Shown here in pieces: positions 1-6,381 of a DNA stretch of 8,435 nucleotides; positions within the stretch are counted from its first letter, which is position 1; every line of letters starts with the position of its first letter. The position numbers and the translations under genes are program-made. The stretch is from Alphaproteobacteria bacterium. Lineage in GTDB: Bacteria; Pseudomonadota; Alphaproteobacteria; UBA8366; JADFVY01. The stretch spans positions 1-8,435 of the forward strand of contig JAOUMF010000059.1 of the NCBI GenBank assembly GCA_029881615.1. Reading direction: 5' to 3'. Below the pieces are notes generated by a model. The model saw only the letters and a program-made list of their open reading frames with translations. It ran no database searches and had not been told where the DNA came from.

Positions 1-1
1 C

Positions 2-973
<972 letters not shown>

Positions 974-976
<3 letters not shown>

Positions 977-989
977 GGGCGGGGCCTCA
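974..989. terminator. Weak hairpin covering both convergent stop codons
   Basis: TGAGG (974-978) and CCTCA (985-989) form a 5-bp inverted repeat with a 6-base loop. It includes the dehydrogenase stop on the + strand and the Slam stop on the - strand. There is no T-tract on either side, so this is at best a weak bidirectional transcript end. Confidence 0.2.
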
Positions 990-2372
990 ATAAGGCAGCG
1001 CGAAACCAAGGCCGAAATTGACGCTGCGCCGGTCATAGAGATTGATGGTGCTGCGGGTTTCGCTGTAACCGAGATTGAAGCTGGGCGACAGTCCCATGAA
1101 GACCAGACCGGCCCAGACCACTTCCATGTTCGCCGAGGCGGTCAGGTCTTCCTGCCTGGCGCCGAAGAACACCGAATAGTCCCGATAGACGTCGCGGGTC
1201 AGCGATCCGCCCAGCGTCGCCCGCCACCCGTTCGCCGGGCGGGTCGACAGGTTCATCGACAGGCCGCGACGCAGGAAGGAATAGAGATCGTCTTCGGCAT
1301 TGCGGTCGCCGAACACGCCCTGCAATTGGAGATTGGTCGATTTACCCAGCCCGATCGACGGGCCGAAGCTGGTTTCCCACTGCTGATAATCGCGCAGGAT
1401 ATCATGGGCCACGTCGCCATCGCTCAGGGTAACGCTACCGGTCAGCGTCAACGGGCCGGCGATCAACCGCCCACCCTCGGCGAAGACACTCTGTTCGATG
1501 CGCTGCAGTTTATTATCGACATAAAAAGGCTGTACGGCCAACCCGGTGCGCATGCTTCCCTTCGGCATCCTGACGCGCGCCGCCAATGTCGCCCGGACAT
1601 TGGACGACGGCGTGCCCTTGGAACCCAGCGGTTCGGAATGAACGGCGTCGATGCCCAGCTCTATGCGGGTATTCTGGTCCCAGGGCGTGCGCATCGTGCC
1701 ACCGGCGGAAATCGTGCCGCGCACGCCTTCCTGCTGCTTGGCGTCGTCGTTCAGGGTAAAGGGCAAGCCAAAGAAATTGACCGTATCGTTATAGGTGCCG
1801 CCGGTGATATTGCTATCGGGCGCCACGCCGACATCGAAACGGCCAACGAAAGTCTGTTTATCCTCGAGGCTGCGAATGGCGCTCTCGATATTTTGGCGCA
1901 CATGTTCCGGCGGATTCTTGCCCAGTTCGGCCACCAGGATCGCCTTGGCGGTACGGATATTGCCGGCCGCGGCATGGGCCAGCGCCAGTTCGACACGGGG
2001 CCGCGGCCAGTCTGGGTGCTTGTCCCTCAATGCCTCCAGCCGCGAAATCGCCGCCTTCGGCTGGCCCAGGGCCACCTCGGTCTGGGCAATCAGAATCTGC
2101 AGATCGCGTTCATCCGGCCGGCGCCTGGCCAGGATCAGCAGTATCTCGTAAGCCTCGTCGAATTTCCGCTCGGCTAGCAACCGCTGCGCGATCTCCAGCG
2201 CCATGCGATCCCCCTGCTCGGGCGGCAGGACAACGGTCCCCGTTGATGCGGGCGGAACGGCAAGCGACGGCATGGGCGTAAACTCGCCGGACTCCTGTGC
2301 CAGCGCCGCACCGGACAGACATAGCGGTATCAGCATCGGCAAAGCCGCCATCATATATCGCGATTTTTTCAT
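987..2372 (-). CDS. Surface lipoprotein assembly modifier (Slam), DUF560 family outer-membrane translocon
   Basis: Predicted outer-membrane protein that helps move lipoproteins to the cell surface. The 461-residue length is usual for the family. A Sec signal peptide covers residues 1 to about 25, with cleavage after ALA before QESGEF. An alpha-helical TPR-like region spans about 55-170 (repeats around LLAERKFDEAYEILL, VALGQPKAAISRLEAL and AAAGNIRTAKAIL). A beta-barrel spans about 178-461 and opens with RFDVGVAPDSNITGGT, the characteristic start of the DUF560 barrel. Alternating strands follow, and the protein ends in ...FGLGFALPY with an aromatic last residue as in many barrel proteins. The ATG at 2372 is supported by CAGG eight bases upstream. 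The gene lies 87 bp downstream of a LuxR-type gene on the same strand, so co-transcription is possible. A TTGATA element overlaps that regulator's stop but has no good -10. The likely client is the TbpB-like lipoprotein about 4 kb away. An unrelated TPR-barrel protein is possible but less likely. Confidence 0.87.
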   Translation of the reverse strand: MKKSRYMMAALPMLIPLCLSGAALAQESGEFTPMPSLAVPPASTGTVVLPPEQGDRMALEIAQRLLAERKFDEAYEILLILARRRPDERDLQILIAQTEVALGQPKAAISRLEALRDKHPDWPRPRVELALAHAAAGNIRTAKAILVAELGKNPPEHVRQNIESAIRSLEDKQTFVGRFDVGVAPDSNITGGTYNDTVNFFGLPFTLNDDAKQQEGVRGTISAGGTMRTPWDQNTRIELGIDAVHSEPLGSKGTPSSNVRATLAARVRMPKGSMRTGLAVQPFYVDNKLQRIEQSVFAEGGRLIAGPLTLTGSVTLSDGDVAHDILRDYQQWETSFGPSIGLGKSTNLQLQGVFGDRNAEDDLYSFLRRGLSMNLSTRPANGWRATLGGSLTRDVYRDYSVFFGARQEDLTASANMEVVWAGLVFMGLSPSFNLGYSETRSTINLYDRRSVNFGLGFALPY

Positions 2373-2459
2373 TCTTTTTTCCTGATTACCGGCACGAACC
2401 CGCGTTCAAAATATGAGGCCGGCCCATTCCAGGCAATAATTCAGCCCGCCCAAACCTTA

Positions 2460-3587
2460 TCAATCGCACACACCCGAAGCGGCCGGACTGCCCGCCAGGA
2501 GCAACCGAACCAATTCAGCCTGACGCCTTGTCCCGGTCTTTTCGAAAATCCGGTTCAGATGCGTTTTTACCGTATTGCTGCTGATACCCAGCTTTTCCGC
2601 AACCGCGGCCCGCCCCGATCCGCGTATGATCGCCATCGCCACGGCCGACTCCGCCGCGGACAACCCATAAAGCTGCGCCAGCAGGCCGGAGGGAGGCTCC
2701 ATGGATCGCGCCGGGTCGCTGAAGATGATCGCCGCCGCGGGCCCCGCTGACCAGTTGGCCGCTATCATGGGCGATAATGGAACGGTAAACAACAGATAGG
2801 GACGCGCCCCCGACGGGCGCTGAATCTGCAAACTGTCCCCGCCAAGGCCACTGGTCGCCATGGCGATGGCCCGTTCCATTTCGCCCTGGTCCGCGCGCGA
2901 CCGCGCGACCGGCAGCCTGTCGCGGATTTCCAGGCCGTCGCCTTCGGCAAGGATTTTCTCCGCCGCATCATTGGCCATAATGATCGCCCCGTTCCGGTCC
3001 GCCAGCATCACGCCGCAATCGATCCGGTCGAGTGTTTCGACCAGCGCCCGATTGCCGGACTGATGCATCCGCAATTGCCTGTCGATCAGCAACGCGCGTT
3101 GAAGGTGCGGTATCCAGGGCAGTAGCAATTTTGCCTCGGCATCGCCGAGTGGCCCACTATTTCGAGACCGCCCAAGATAAAGGGCCACCGCATCGTCGGG
3201 CGACACGGTAACCGGCGTCGTGATGTCATGGAAAAGGTCTTGAGGCTCGAAGAACTCTCGATAAATACGAAGCCCTTCGAAGGCTTCGTCATCGACAAAT
3301 ACCTGGCGCGGCACCGGGCGCCCAACCGCGAAAGCCGGAAGATGGCCAATGAAGGGGTTATCCGCGGGGTTGCCGAAAATTTCGTGGGCGCGGCCAACCA
3401 ATGCCTCGTCCATGCCCACCGCTGCCTTCATCGTTATATGCACAGGCCGCAACGTGCCATGCATCAACGCACCCGCCTGGCAATCGACAAGGCGGCGCAA
3501 AGCATGCAGCACATCAGGCCATAGCGAACCATCCAGGGCGGCATCGTAAATATGGCCTATCAGTTCGCCTTCGTCGGCTATTTCCAT
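2460..3587 (-). CDS. LuxR-type transcriptional regulator with PAS-like domain (paralog A)
   Basis: DNA-binding regulator, 375 residues from the chosen start. Counting from an in-frame GTG at 3596, the N-terminal region (about 10-180) is shared with the neighbouring paralog and includes FFEPQDLFHDITTP (115-128) and LLPWIPHLQRA (158-168). A PAS-like domain follows at about 184-295 (LDRIDCGVMLADRNGAIIMAN is its first strand-turn-strand). A LuxR/GerE helix-turn-helix follows at about 303-367, with LSAAESAVA as the opening helix and VAEKLGISSNTVKTHLNRIFEKTG as the recognition unit. It has no recognisable acyl-homoserine-lactone domain and no receiver domain, so the signal is unknown. The start is set at the ATG at 3587 because a GAGGGGGG Shine-Dalgarno sits nine bases before it; the GTG at 3596 would touch that site. 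The gene precedes slam on the same strand. Its long upstream region holds two palindromes and an opposite-strand sRNA, suggesting complex control. Family call strong; target genes inferred only. Confidence 0.88.
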   Translation of the reverse strand: MEIADEGELIGHIYDAALDGSLWPDVLHALRRLVDCQAGALMHGTLRPVHITMKAAVGMDEALVGRAHEIFGNPADNPFIGHLPAFAVGRPVPRQVFVDDEAFEGLRIYREFFEPQDLFHDITTPVTVSPDDAVALYLGRSRNSGPLGDAEAKLLLPWIPHLQRALLIDRQLRMHQSGNRALVETLDRIDCGVMLADRNGAIIMANDAAEKILAEGDGLEIRDRLPVARSRADQGEMERAIAMATSGLGGDSLQIQRPSGARPYLLFTVPLSPMIAANWSAGPAAAIIFSDPARSMEPPSGLLAQLYGLSAAESAVAMAIIRGSGRAAVAEKLGISSNTVKTHLNRIFEKTGTRRQAELVRLLLAGSPAASGVCD

Positions 3588-3816
3588 AACAAACACCCCC
3601 CTCAGCCAACGATCGACAACGCACTATGCCGTTTACGCCATACGCCAGCCGTTCAATGCCTGAAATTTTCTTATGCACACCAATAACCTACCAATCCGCC
3701 GCCGCCAAATCCAGACGAAACAGCGGTTTTCAAAGGCTATTATGCCCCCTGAATTACAAATCAAATATTACCGCGCCACACTTTTTCGGACATCATCGAT
3801 AAAACCCGCCCACCTA

Positions 3817-3832
3817 TCACCCGTTCAGGTGA
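3817..3832. promoter_or_regulatory. Imperfect palindromic operator candidate, copy 1
   Basis: TCACCCG-TT-CAGGTGA: seven-base arms with one mismatch around a central TT. Together with flanking bases, it matches copy 2 at 3984-4003 in 19 of 21 positions, from the A before it to the TAC after it. It sits 14-30 bases before the first hairpin of the sRNA candidate and about 230 bases before the start codon of the left-hand regulator. A dyad of this form fits a dimeric LuxR-type HTH, but the binding protein is not known. Confidence 0.55.
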
Positions 3833-3845
3833 CTACACTCACACC

Positions 3846-3955
3846 ACTATCGGATAGTCTGTCGGACGAATCGTTGTTTCCTCCCAAGTCTCAACGATTC
3901 ATTTTATTGATTTGTCAGGCCTTCGTGGGGGAGGTTCGCCTTCCCCACGTTTTTT
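3846..3955 (+). ncRNA. Candidate trans-acting small RNA with anti-Shine-Dalgarno loop
   Basis: Three elements follow each other on the + strand. (1) A small hairpin at 3846-3858 (ACTAT-CGG-ATAGT). (2) A perfect 9-bp stem, GAATCGTTG (3868-3876) with CAACGATTC (3892-3900), that displays a 15-base loop TTTCCTCCCAAGTCT containing the anti-Shine-Dalgarno sequence CCUCCC. (3) A U-rich linker at 3901-3923, possibly an Hfq site, leading into a Rho-independent terminator. This modular form, with a pyrimidine-rich CCUCC loop, is known from several alphaproteobacterial sRNA families. The opposite strand has no T-tract after the terminator stem, so the element reads in the + direction only. No + strand gene upstream explains the terminator. 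The 5' end is not certain: I see no strong sigma-70 promoter, and the start could lie anywhere at about 3835-3865. I cannot assign it to a named family. Confidence 0.68.
3924..3955 (+). terminator. Rho-independent terminator of the sRNA candidate
   Basis: CGTGGGGGAGG (3924-3934) pairs with CCTTCCCCACG (3939-3949): 11 pairs including one G-U wobble, closed by a TTCG tetraloop. It is followed at once by six T residues (3950-3955). This is a textbook intrinsic terminator on the + strand, although every convincing gene nearby is on the - strand. Confidence 0.9.
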
Positions 3956-3983
3956 CATGCCATTTGTTGAAAAAAGCGGCGCA

Positions 3984-4003
3984 AATCACCTGTTCAGGTG
4001 ATT
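3984..4003. promoter_or_regulatory. Perfect 20-bp palindromic operator candidate, copy 2
   Basis: AATCACCTG-TT-CAGGTGATT has nine-base perfect arms around a central TT. It is the better-formed copy of the motif at 3817-3832, with the same orientation and centre and a spacing of 169 bp (centre to centre). It lies 28 bases after the sRNA terminator and about 110 bases after the stop of the right-hand regulator. As a 20-bp dyad it resembles LuxR-family operators in size, but the sequence is not the canonical lux box. Confidence 0.6.
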
Positions 4004-4035
4004 ACTCCCGAATTCATTGATGTCATGATCATATC

Positions 4036-4054
4036 GTCAGGTTTATTGCCTGAC
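4036..4054. terminator. Hairpin downstream of the right-hand LuxR gene
   Basis: GTCAGG (4036-4041) pairs with CCTGAC (4049-4054) around a 7-base loop. It has no T-tract in either direction. With the next hairpin it may end or stabilise the 3' end of the regulator mRNA on the - strand. Confidence 0.3.
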
Positions 4055-4077
4055 CCTTCAACGGCTTACTTCAACTG

Positions 4078-4100
4078 ACGGGGACAAAATGCGTCCCCGT
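4078..4100. terminator. Strong 8-bp hairpin 15 bases after the right-hand LuxR stop codon
   Basis: ACGGGGAC (4078-4085) and GTCCCCGT (4093-4100) form a perfect stem around the 7-base loop AAAATGC. Its position fits a transcript end for the - strand regulator, but no T-run follows the stem. It could therefore be a stabilising 3' hairpin or a dispersed REP-like palindrome. Confidence 0.45.
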
Positions 4101-4114
4101 ACCTTTAAGCCGCA

Positions 4115-5248
4115 CTAACAGTCCGAAACATCCAGCATCACGGGGCGGCCGGCCAACACCAAACGCACCAGTTCGGCCTGGCGCCTGGTCCCGGTTTTTT
4201 CGAATACCCGGCCCAGATGGGTCTTGACGGTATTTGCGCCGATCCCCAGCTTTTCCGCCACGGCGCCGATACCGATCCCTTTTGCTGCCTCAATCGCCAC
4301 CGCGGTTTCCGCCGGGGACAACCCGTAAAGCTGGGCCAATGCCGCGAAAGGGGCCTCAATGTCGTCGTCCGTATCGCTGAACAGAATCGCGACTTCCGGC
4401 GACCGCGGCCAACAAGCCGAAACCGCCCGCGACAGGGGCGCGGCGAAAACCGGATAAGGCCGGGCGCCTGAATATCGCCGCACGCGCAAGCTTCCTCCGC
4501 CCTGGCCACCCGCCGCCAAGGCAACGACCCTGTTCAAGGCGGCGTTGTCGGATCGCGACCGCGCTACAAGCCGCCTTCTTTTGCATTCAATCCCGTCACC
4601 GGCACCAACAATCCGCTCGGCGGCACGGTTCATCGACATAACCTCGCCATCACGCCCGGCCAGCACAACGCCAAACGGCATCCGGTCCAGAATGTCGGAC
4701 AGCACCATGTTGCCGGCCCTGTGCATCCGCATTTGCCGGTCGATCTGCATCGCACGCTGCAGGTGCGGTATCCATGGCAGCAATATCCGAACCTCGCGCT
4801 GTTCCAGGGGGCCTGCCTTCCGGCCTCGCCCCAGATAAAGAGTTATGGCCTCATCCGGCGATACCGACAGCGGCGTGGTAATATCGTGAAACAGATCTTG
4901 CGGCTCGAAGAAATCCCGGTAGATCCTGTGCTTTTCAAAGGTCTCGTCATCCAGAAATTTTTGCCGTGGAACCGGCACGCCCACCTCCAACATGGTCATG
5001 TTAAGAAAGAAAGGATTCTCGGTGGGGTCGTCCAGGATATCGCGCGCCCGCTCCATGACAACCGGGTCAAAACCCGTTGCGCCCTTTACCGTCAGGGTCA
5101 TGGGATTCAATGTGCCATGGAGAATCCCGCCAGAGCGGCAATCAACCAGCCGGCGCAGGCGGTCAAGCACATCGGGCCAAAGGTCCGGTTCAAGCGCCGC
5201 GTCATAAATGGCGGCAAGCAGCTTACCGTGCTCTGTCACCTCTTTCAT
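4115..5248 (-). CDS. LuxR-type transcriptional regulator with PAS-like domain (paralog B)
   Basis: Paralog of the regulator at 2460-3587. The two proteins align almost without gaps from the first residues to the HTH, and by eye about half of the positions are identical. Shared blocks include IYDAAL, LWPDVL, LRRLVDC, FFEPQDLFHDITTP, the linker LLPWIPHLQRA, and the HTH core VAEKLGI..NTVKTHL.R.FEKTGTRRQAELVRL. The order is N-terminal region, PAS-like domain starting near LDRMPFGVVLAGRDGEV, then the LuxR HTH. The start is set at the ATG at 5248, six codons' worth of sequence before EHGKLL: GAGGG lies about five bases upstream, whereas the GTG at 5254 would overlap that ribosome site. The gene ends in TAG and is followed by two hairpins. 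It has its own upstream region with a phased direct repeat and a possible divergent small gene. No autoinducer-binding or phosphorylation domain is visible, so its signal is unknown. Confidence 0.88.
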   Translation of the reverse strand: MKEVTEHGKLLAAIYDAALEPDLWPDVLDRLRRLVDCRSGGILHGTLNPMTLTVKGATGFDPVVMERARDILDDPTENPFFLNMTMLEVGVPVPRQKFLDDETFEKHRIYRDFFEPQDLFHDITTPLSVSPDEAITLYLGRGRKAGPLEQREVRILLPWIPHLQRAMQIDRQMRMHRAGNMVLSDILDRMPFGVVLAGRDGEVMSMNRAAERIVGAGDGIECKRRRLVARSRSDNAALNRVVALAAGGQGGGSLRVRRYSGARPYPVFAAPLSRAVSACWPRSPEVAILFSDTDDDIEAPFAALAQLYGLSPAETAVAIEAAKGIGIGAVAEKLGIGANTVKTHLGRVFEKTGTRRQAELVRLVLAGRPVMLDVSDC

Positions 5249-5316
5249 TTCCACCCTCTTTCCATCCAGGATCGCGGGCCTGCCAATCGGGTCGCACTTG
5301 ATGCCGGTTACTGGAA

Positions 5317-5568
5317 ATGCATTTTTTCTGGCCGGCAGTTTTGATTATTGTGGTCTATTGTGGCTATTTATGCTTTTTTGGGATACCACTTTATTTCGGG
5401 AACGGCGAGTCAAAAATAACACCGGAACGTGTACTTCATTTCCCACGATACGGCACAGGCATCGCAAAACGGGCCGAAAGATTCAAAAAAGACCGATACA
5501 CGATCAGGGCAGCCAGGCATCTCGGCGATGCATCCGTCTATGATATCAGGGAGCTGGGCTTGATATGA
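5317..5568 (+). CDS. Possible small single-pass membrane protein (doubtful)
   Basis: An 83-residue reading frame, divergent from LuxR paralog B. Residues 3-27 are strongly hydrophobic (WPAVLIIVVYCGYLCFFGIP) and look like one transmembrane segment. A basic, soluble tail follows, ending YDIRELGLI. The tail faintly recalls the small basic DUF1127 proteins, but the match is too weak to name. Against it: the ATG at 5317 lacks a Shine-Dalgarno, an in-frame stop lies just upstream at 5299, and codon use is AT-richer than in the neighbours. The frame overlaps the start of another open frame (ATGA at 5565) that runs antisense into the L,D-transpeptidase and is probably not real. Confidence 0.27.
   Translation: MHFFWPAVLIIVVYCGYLCFFGIPLYFGNGESKITPERVLHFPRYGTGIAKRAERFKKDRYTIRAARHLGDASVYDIRELGLI
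5346..5363. repeat. Direct repeat TATTGTGG at one helical turn
   Basis: TATTGTGG occurs at 5346-5353 and again at 5356-5363, exactly 10 bp apart, about 100 bp upstream of LuxR paralog B. A phased repeat like this could be an activator half-site pair. Chance is possible in AT-rich DNA. Confidence 0.3.
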
Positions 5569-5661
5569 CGCATGAAAAAATCACATGCGCTATAAGTTTC
5601 CCCGAACCTGCATGCGCCGTGTTGTTGAATTTTGTGGAATACGAGATTCGTCGCCGGCATC

Positions 5662-5692
5662 GCCCCGGACGGGGCAGCGGGCCCAAACCCGC
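5662..5692 (-). terminator. Two GC-rich hairpins after the L,D-transpeptidase gene
   Basis: GCCCC (5662-5666) pairs with GGGGC (5671-5675), and GCGGG (5677-5681) pairs with CCCGC (5688-5692). They begin 7 bases beyond the stop codon of the - strand gene. Stems are only 5 bp and no T-tract follows, so termination would be weak or Rho-dependent. Confidence 0.35.
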
Positions 5693-5698
5693 CAGCCT

Positions 5699-6184
5699 TC
5701 AGGGCCTGATCGTGATCGGCGTTCCGTTGGGGACGGCGGCCCAGATTTCGTCCATCGCAGCGTCGGTCACCGCGATGCAGCCCAGGGTCCAGTCGCGCCT
5801 GGCGCCGGTCAGGCTGTGACGACCGTGAATGAAGATGGCGCCGCCGGGGGGCTCATTGCGGGCACTGGCACTGGCCTTGTCATCGGCGTCCGGATAGGAA
5901 ATATGGATCGATAAATAGAACTGGCTCTTGGGATTGCGCCAGTCGAGCACGTAATCGCCCTCGGGCGTGCGGCCGTCCCCCTCGCGCCGCTTGTGGCCAT
6001 CGGGCGCGAAGCCCAGGCCGATTGGATAGCTCTTCCAGACCTTGCCACCGCGCAGCAGATAAAGCTGCCGATCACTCTTGTCCACCAGCACGCGATCGGC
6101 CTGGTCCCTGGCATGGGCGGGGAACAGCGGGACGAGCGCCAGCACCGGTGCAACGAGGGTAACAAGAAAATCGCGTCTTTTCAT
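5699..6184 (-). CDS. L,D-transpeptidase (YkuD-fold) family protein, exported
   Basis: Periplasmic YkuD-domain enzyme. The family makes 3-3 peptidoglycan cross-links, attaches proteins to peptidoglycan or, in some members, cleaves these bonds. The 161-residue protein starts with MKRRDFLVTL plus a hydrophobic stretch ending PAHA, which looks like a twin-arginine (Tat) signal. The catalytic domain runs from about 31 (RVLVDKSDRQLYLLRGGK) to 160. It has the family loop EGDGRTPEG (69-76), HG at 120-121 in IFIHGRHSLTG, and the catalytic Cys at 136 in DWTLGCIAV. It has TLGC instead of the more common SHGC, as seen in a YafK-like subgroup. There is no peptidoglycan-binding domain. No good Shine-Dalgarno precedes the ATG; a GATAAT -10-like element lies about 50 bases upstream. 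A mutated relative of this gene lies at 7572-7781. Its actual reaction and any role with the lipoprotein system are not known. Confidence 0.9.
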   Translation of the reverse strand: MKRRDFLVTLVAPVLALVPLFPAHARDQADRVLVDKSDRQLYLLRGGKVWKSYPIGLGFAPDGHKRREGDGRTPEGDYVLDWRNPKSQFYLSIHISYPDADDKASASARNEPPGGAIFIHGRHSLTGARRDWTLGCIAVTDAAMDEIWAAVPNGTPITIRP

Positions 6185-6312
6185 GGCATACTAGCCCGGA
6201 ATTTCCATAGACCATCATTATCCAACAAAATTCCTTACCGACAGTTTACGGCAACGGCATGGCGCATCGGGGCCGGTCGGCGGCCTGTGGAAATGGGTCA
6301 TGCCGCGGCCAC

Positions 6313-6346
6313 AAAAAAGGCGGGCCGCCCCATGGAACGGCCCGCC
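6313..6346 (-). terminator. Strong Rho-independent terminator of the TbpB-like lipoprotein gene
   Basis: On the - strand, a perfect 9-bp GC stem GGCGGGCCG/CGGCCCGCC (6346-6338 with 6327-6319) encloses a 10-base loop and is followed by six T (6318-6313). It begins 36 bases after the lipoprotein stop. It should isolate that gene from the L,D-transpeptidase downstream, so the two are probably not one operon. Confidence 0.9.
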
Positions 6347-6358
6347 CTTGTATCGACG

Positions 6359-6381
6359 ATATACCGGCATCGCCGGGATAT
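6359..6381 (-). other. Hairpin directly abutting the lipoprotein stop codon
   Basis: ATAT-A-CCGGC (6359-6368) pairs with GCCGG-G-ATAT (6372-6381) around a 3-base loop, with one mismatch in the stem. It touches the stop codon at 6382-6384 and precedes the real terminator, so it may protect the mRNA 3' end. Confidence 0.4.

Larger units (their letters stand above)
3588..4114. other. AT-richer intergenic region between the two LuxR paralogs
   Basis: These 527 bases carry no convincing gene. They contain two copies of a TCACCYGTTCAGGTGA palindrome, a + strand sRNA candidate with its own terminator between them, and two hairpins next to the 3' end of the right-hand regulator. The stretch 3600-3780 contains the leader of the left-hand regulator gene, in which I could not identify a confident promoter. 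Confidence 0.6.
5249..5698. other. AT-richer intergenic region upstream of LuxR paralog B
   Basis: This stretch holds the leader of paralog B, a 10-bp-phased direct repeat, a doubtful small + strand membrane ORF, and two GC-rich hairpins just after the L,D-transpeptidase stop. The CACCTG/CAGGTG palindrome of the other regulator spacer is not present here. No clear sigma-70 promoter was found. Confidence 0.5.

Noticed and set aside
1326..2177. Long + strand open frame of 283 codons inside the Slam gene
   Set aside because: It is antisense to a well-supported signal-peptide/TPR/barrel protein, has no ribosome site, and its composition is that of a GC-rich mirror frame.
2373..2459. Promoter for slam in the 87-bp gap
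   Set aside because: A TTGATA element is present at the regulator stop, but no acceptable -10 follows at 16-18 bases. It is not strong enough to list.
3817..4003. Canonical quorum-sensing lux boxes
   Set aside because: The dyad TCACCTG-TT-CAGGTGA has only a 2-base centre and does not fit the ACCTGT...ACAGGT spacing. The nearby regulators also lack an acyl-homoserine-lactone domain, so I call them operator candidates only.
3673..4020. 115-codon + strand open frame between the regulators
   Set aside because: It runs through the sRNA stem-loops, the terminator and a palindrome, has no Shine-Dalgarno, and reads as low-quality protein. The RNA structures explain the region better.
4721..5344. 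207-codon + strand open frame across LuxR paralog B
   Set aside because: Antisense to a regulator whose domains are confirmed by its paralog. The protein has no recognisable domain.
5565..5914. Small + strand open frames overlapping the 3' end of the L,D-transpeptidase
   Set aside because: They are antisense to the catalytic domain of a clear YkuD enzyme and have no family features.
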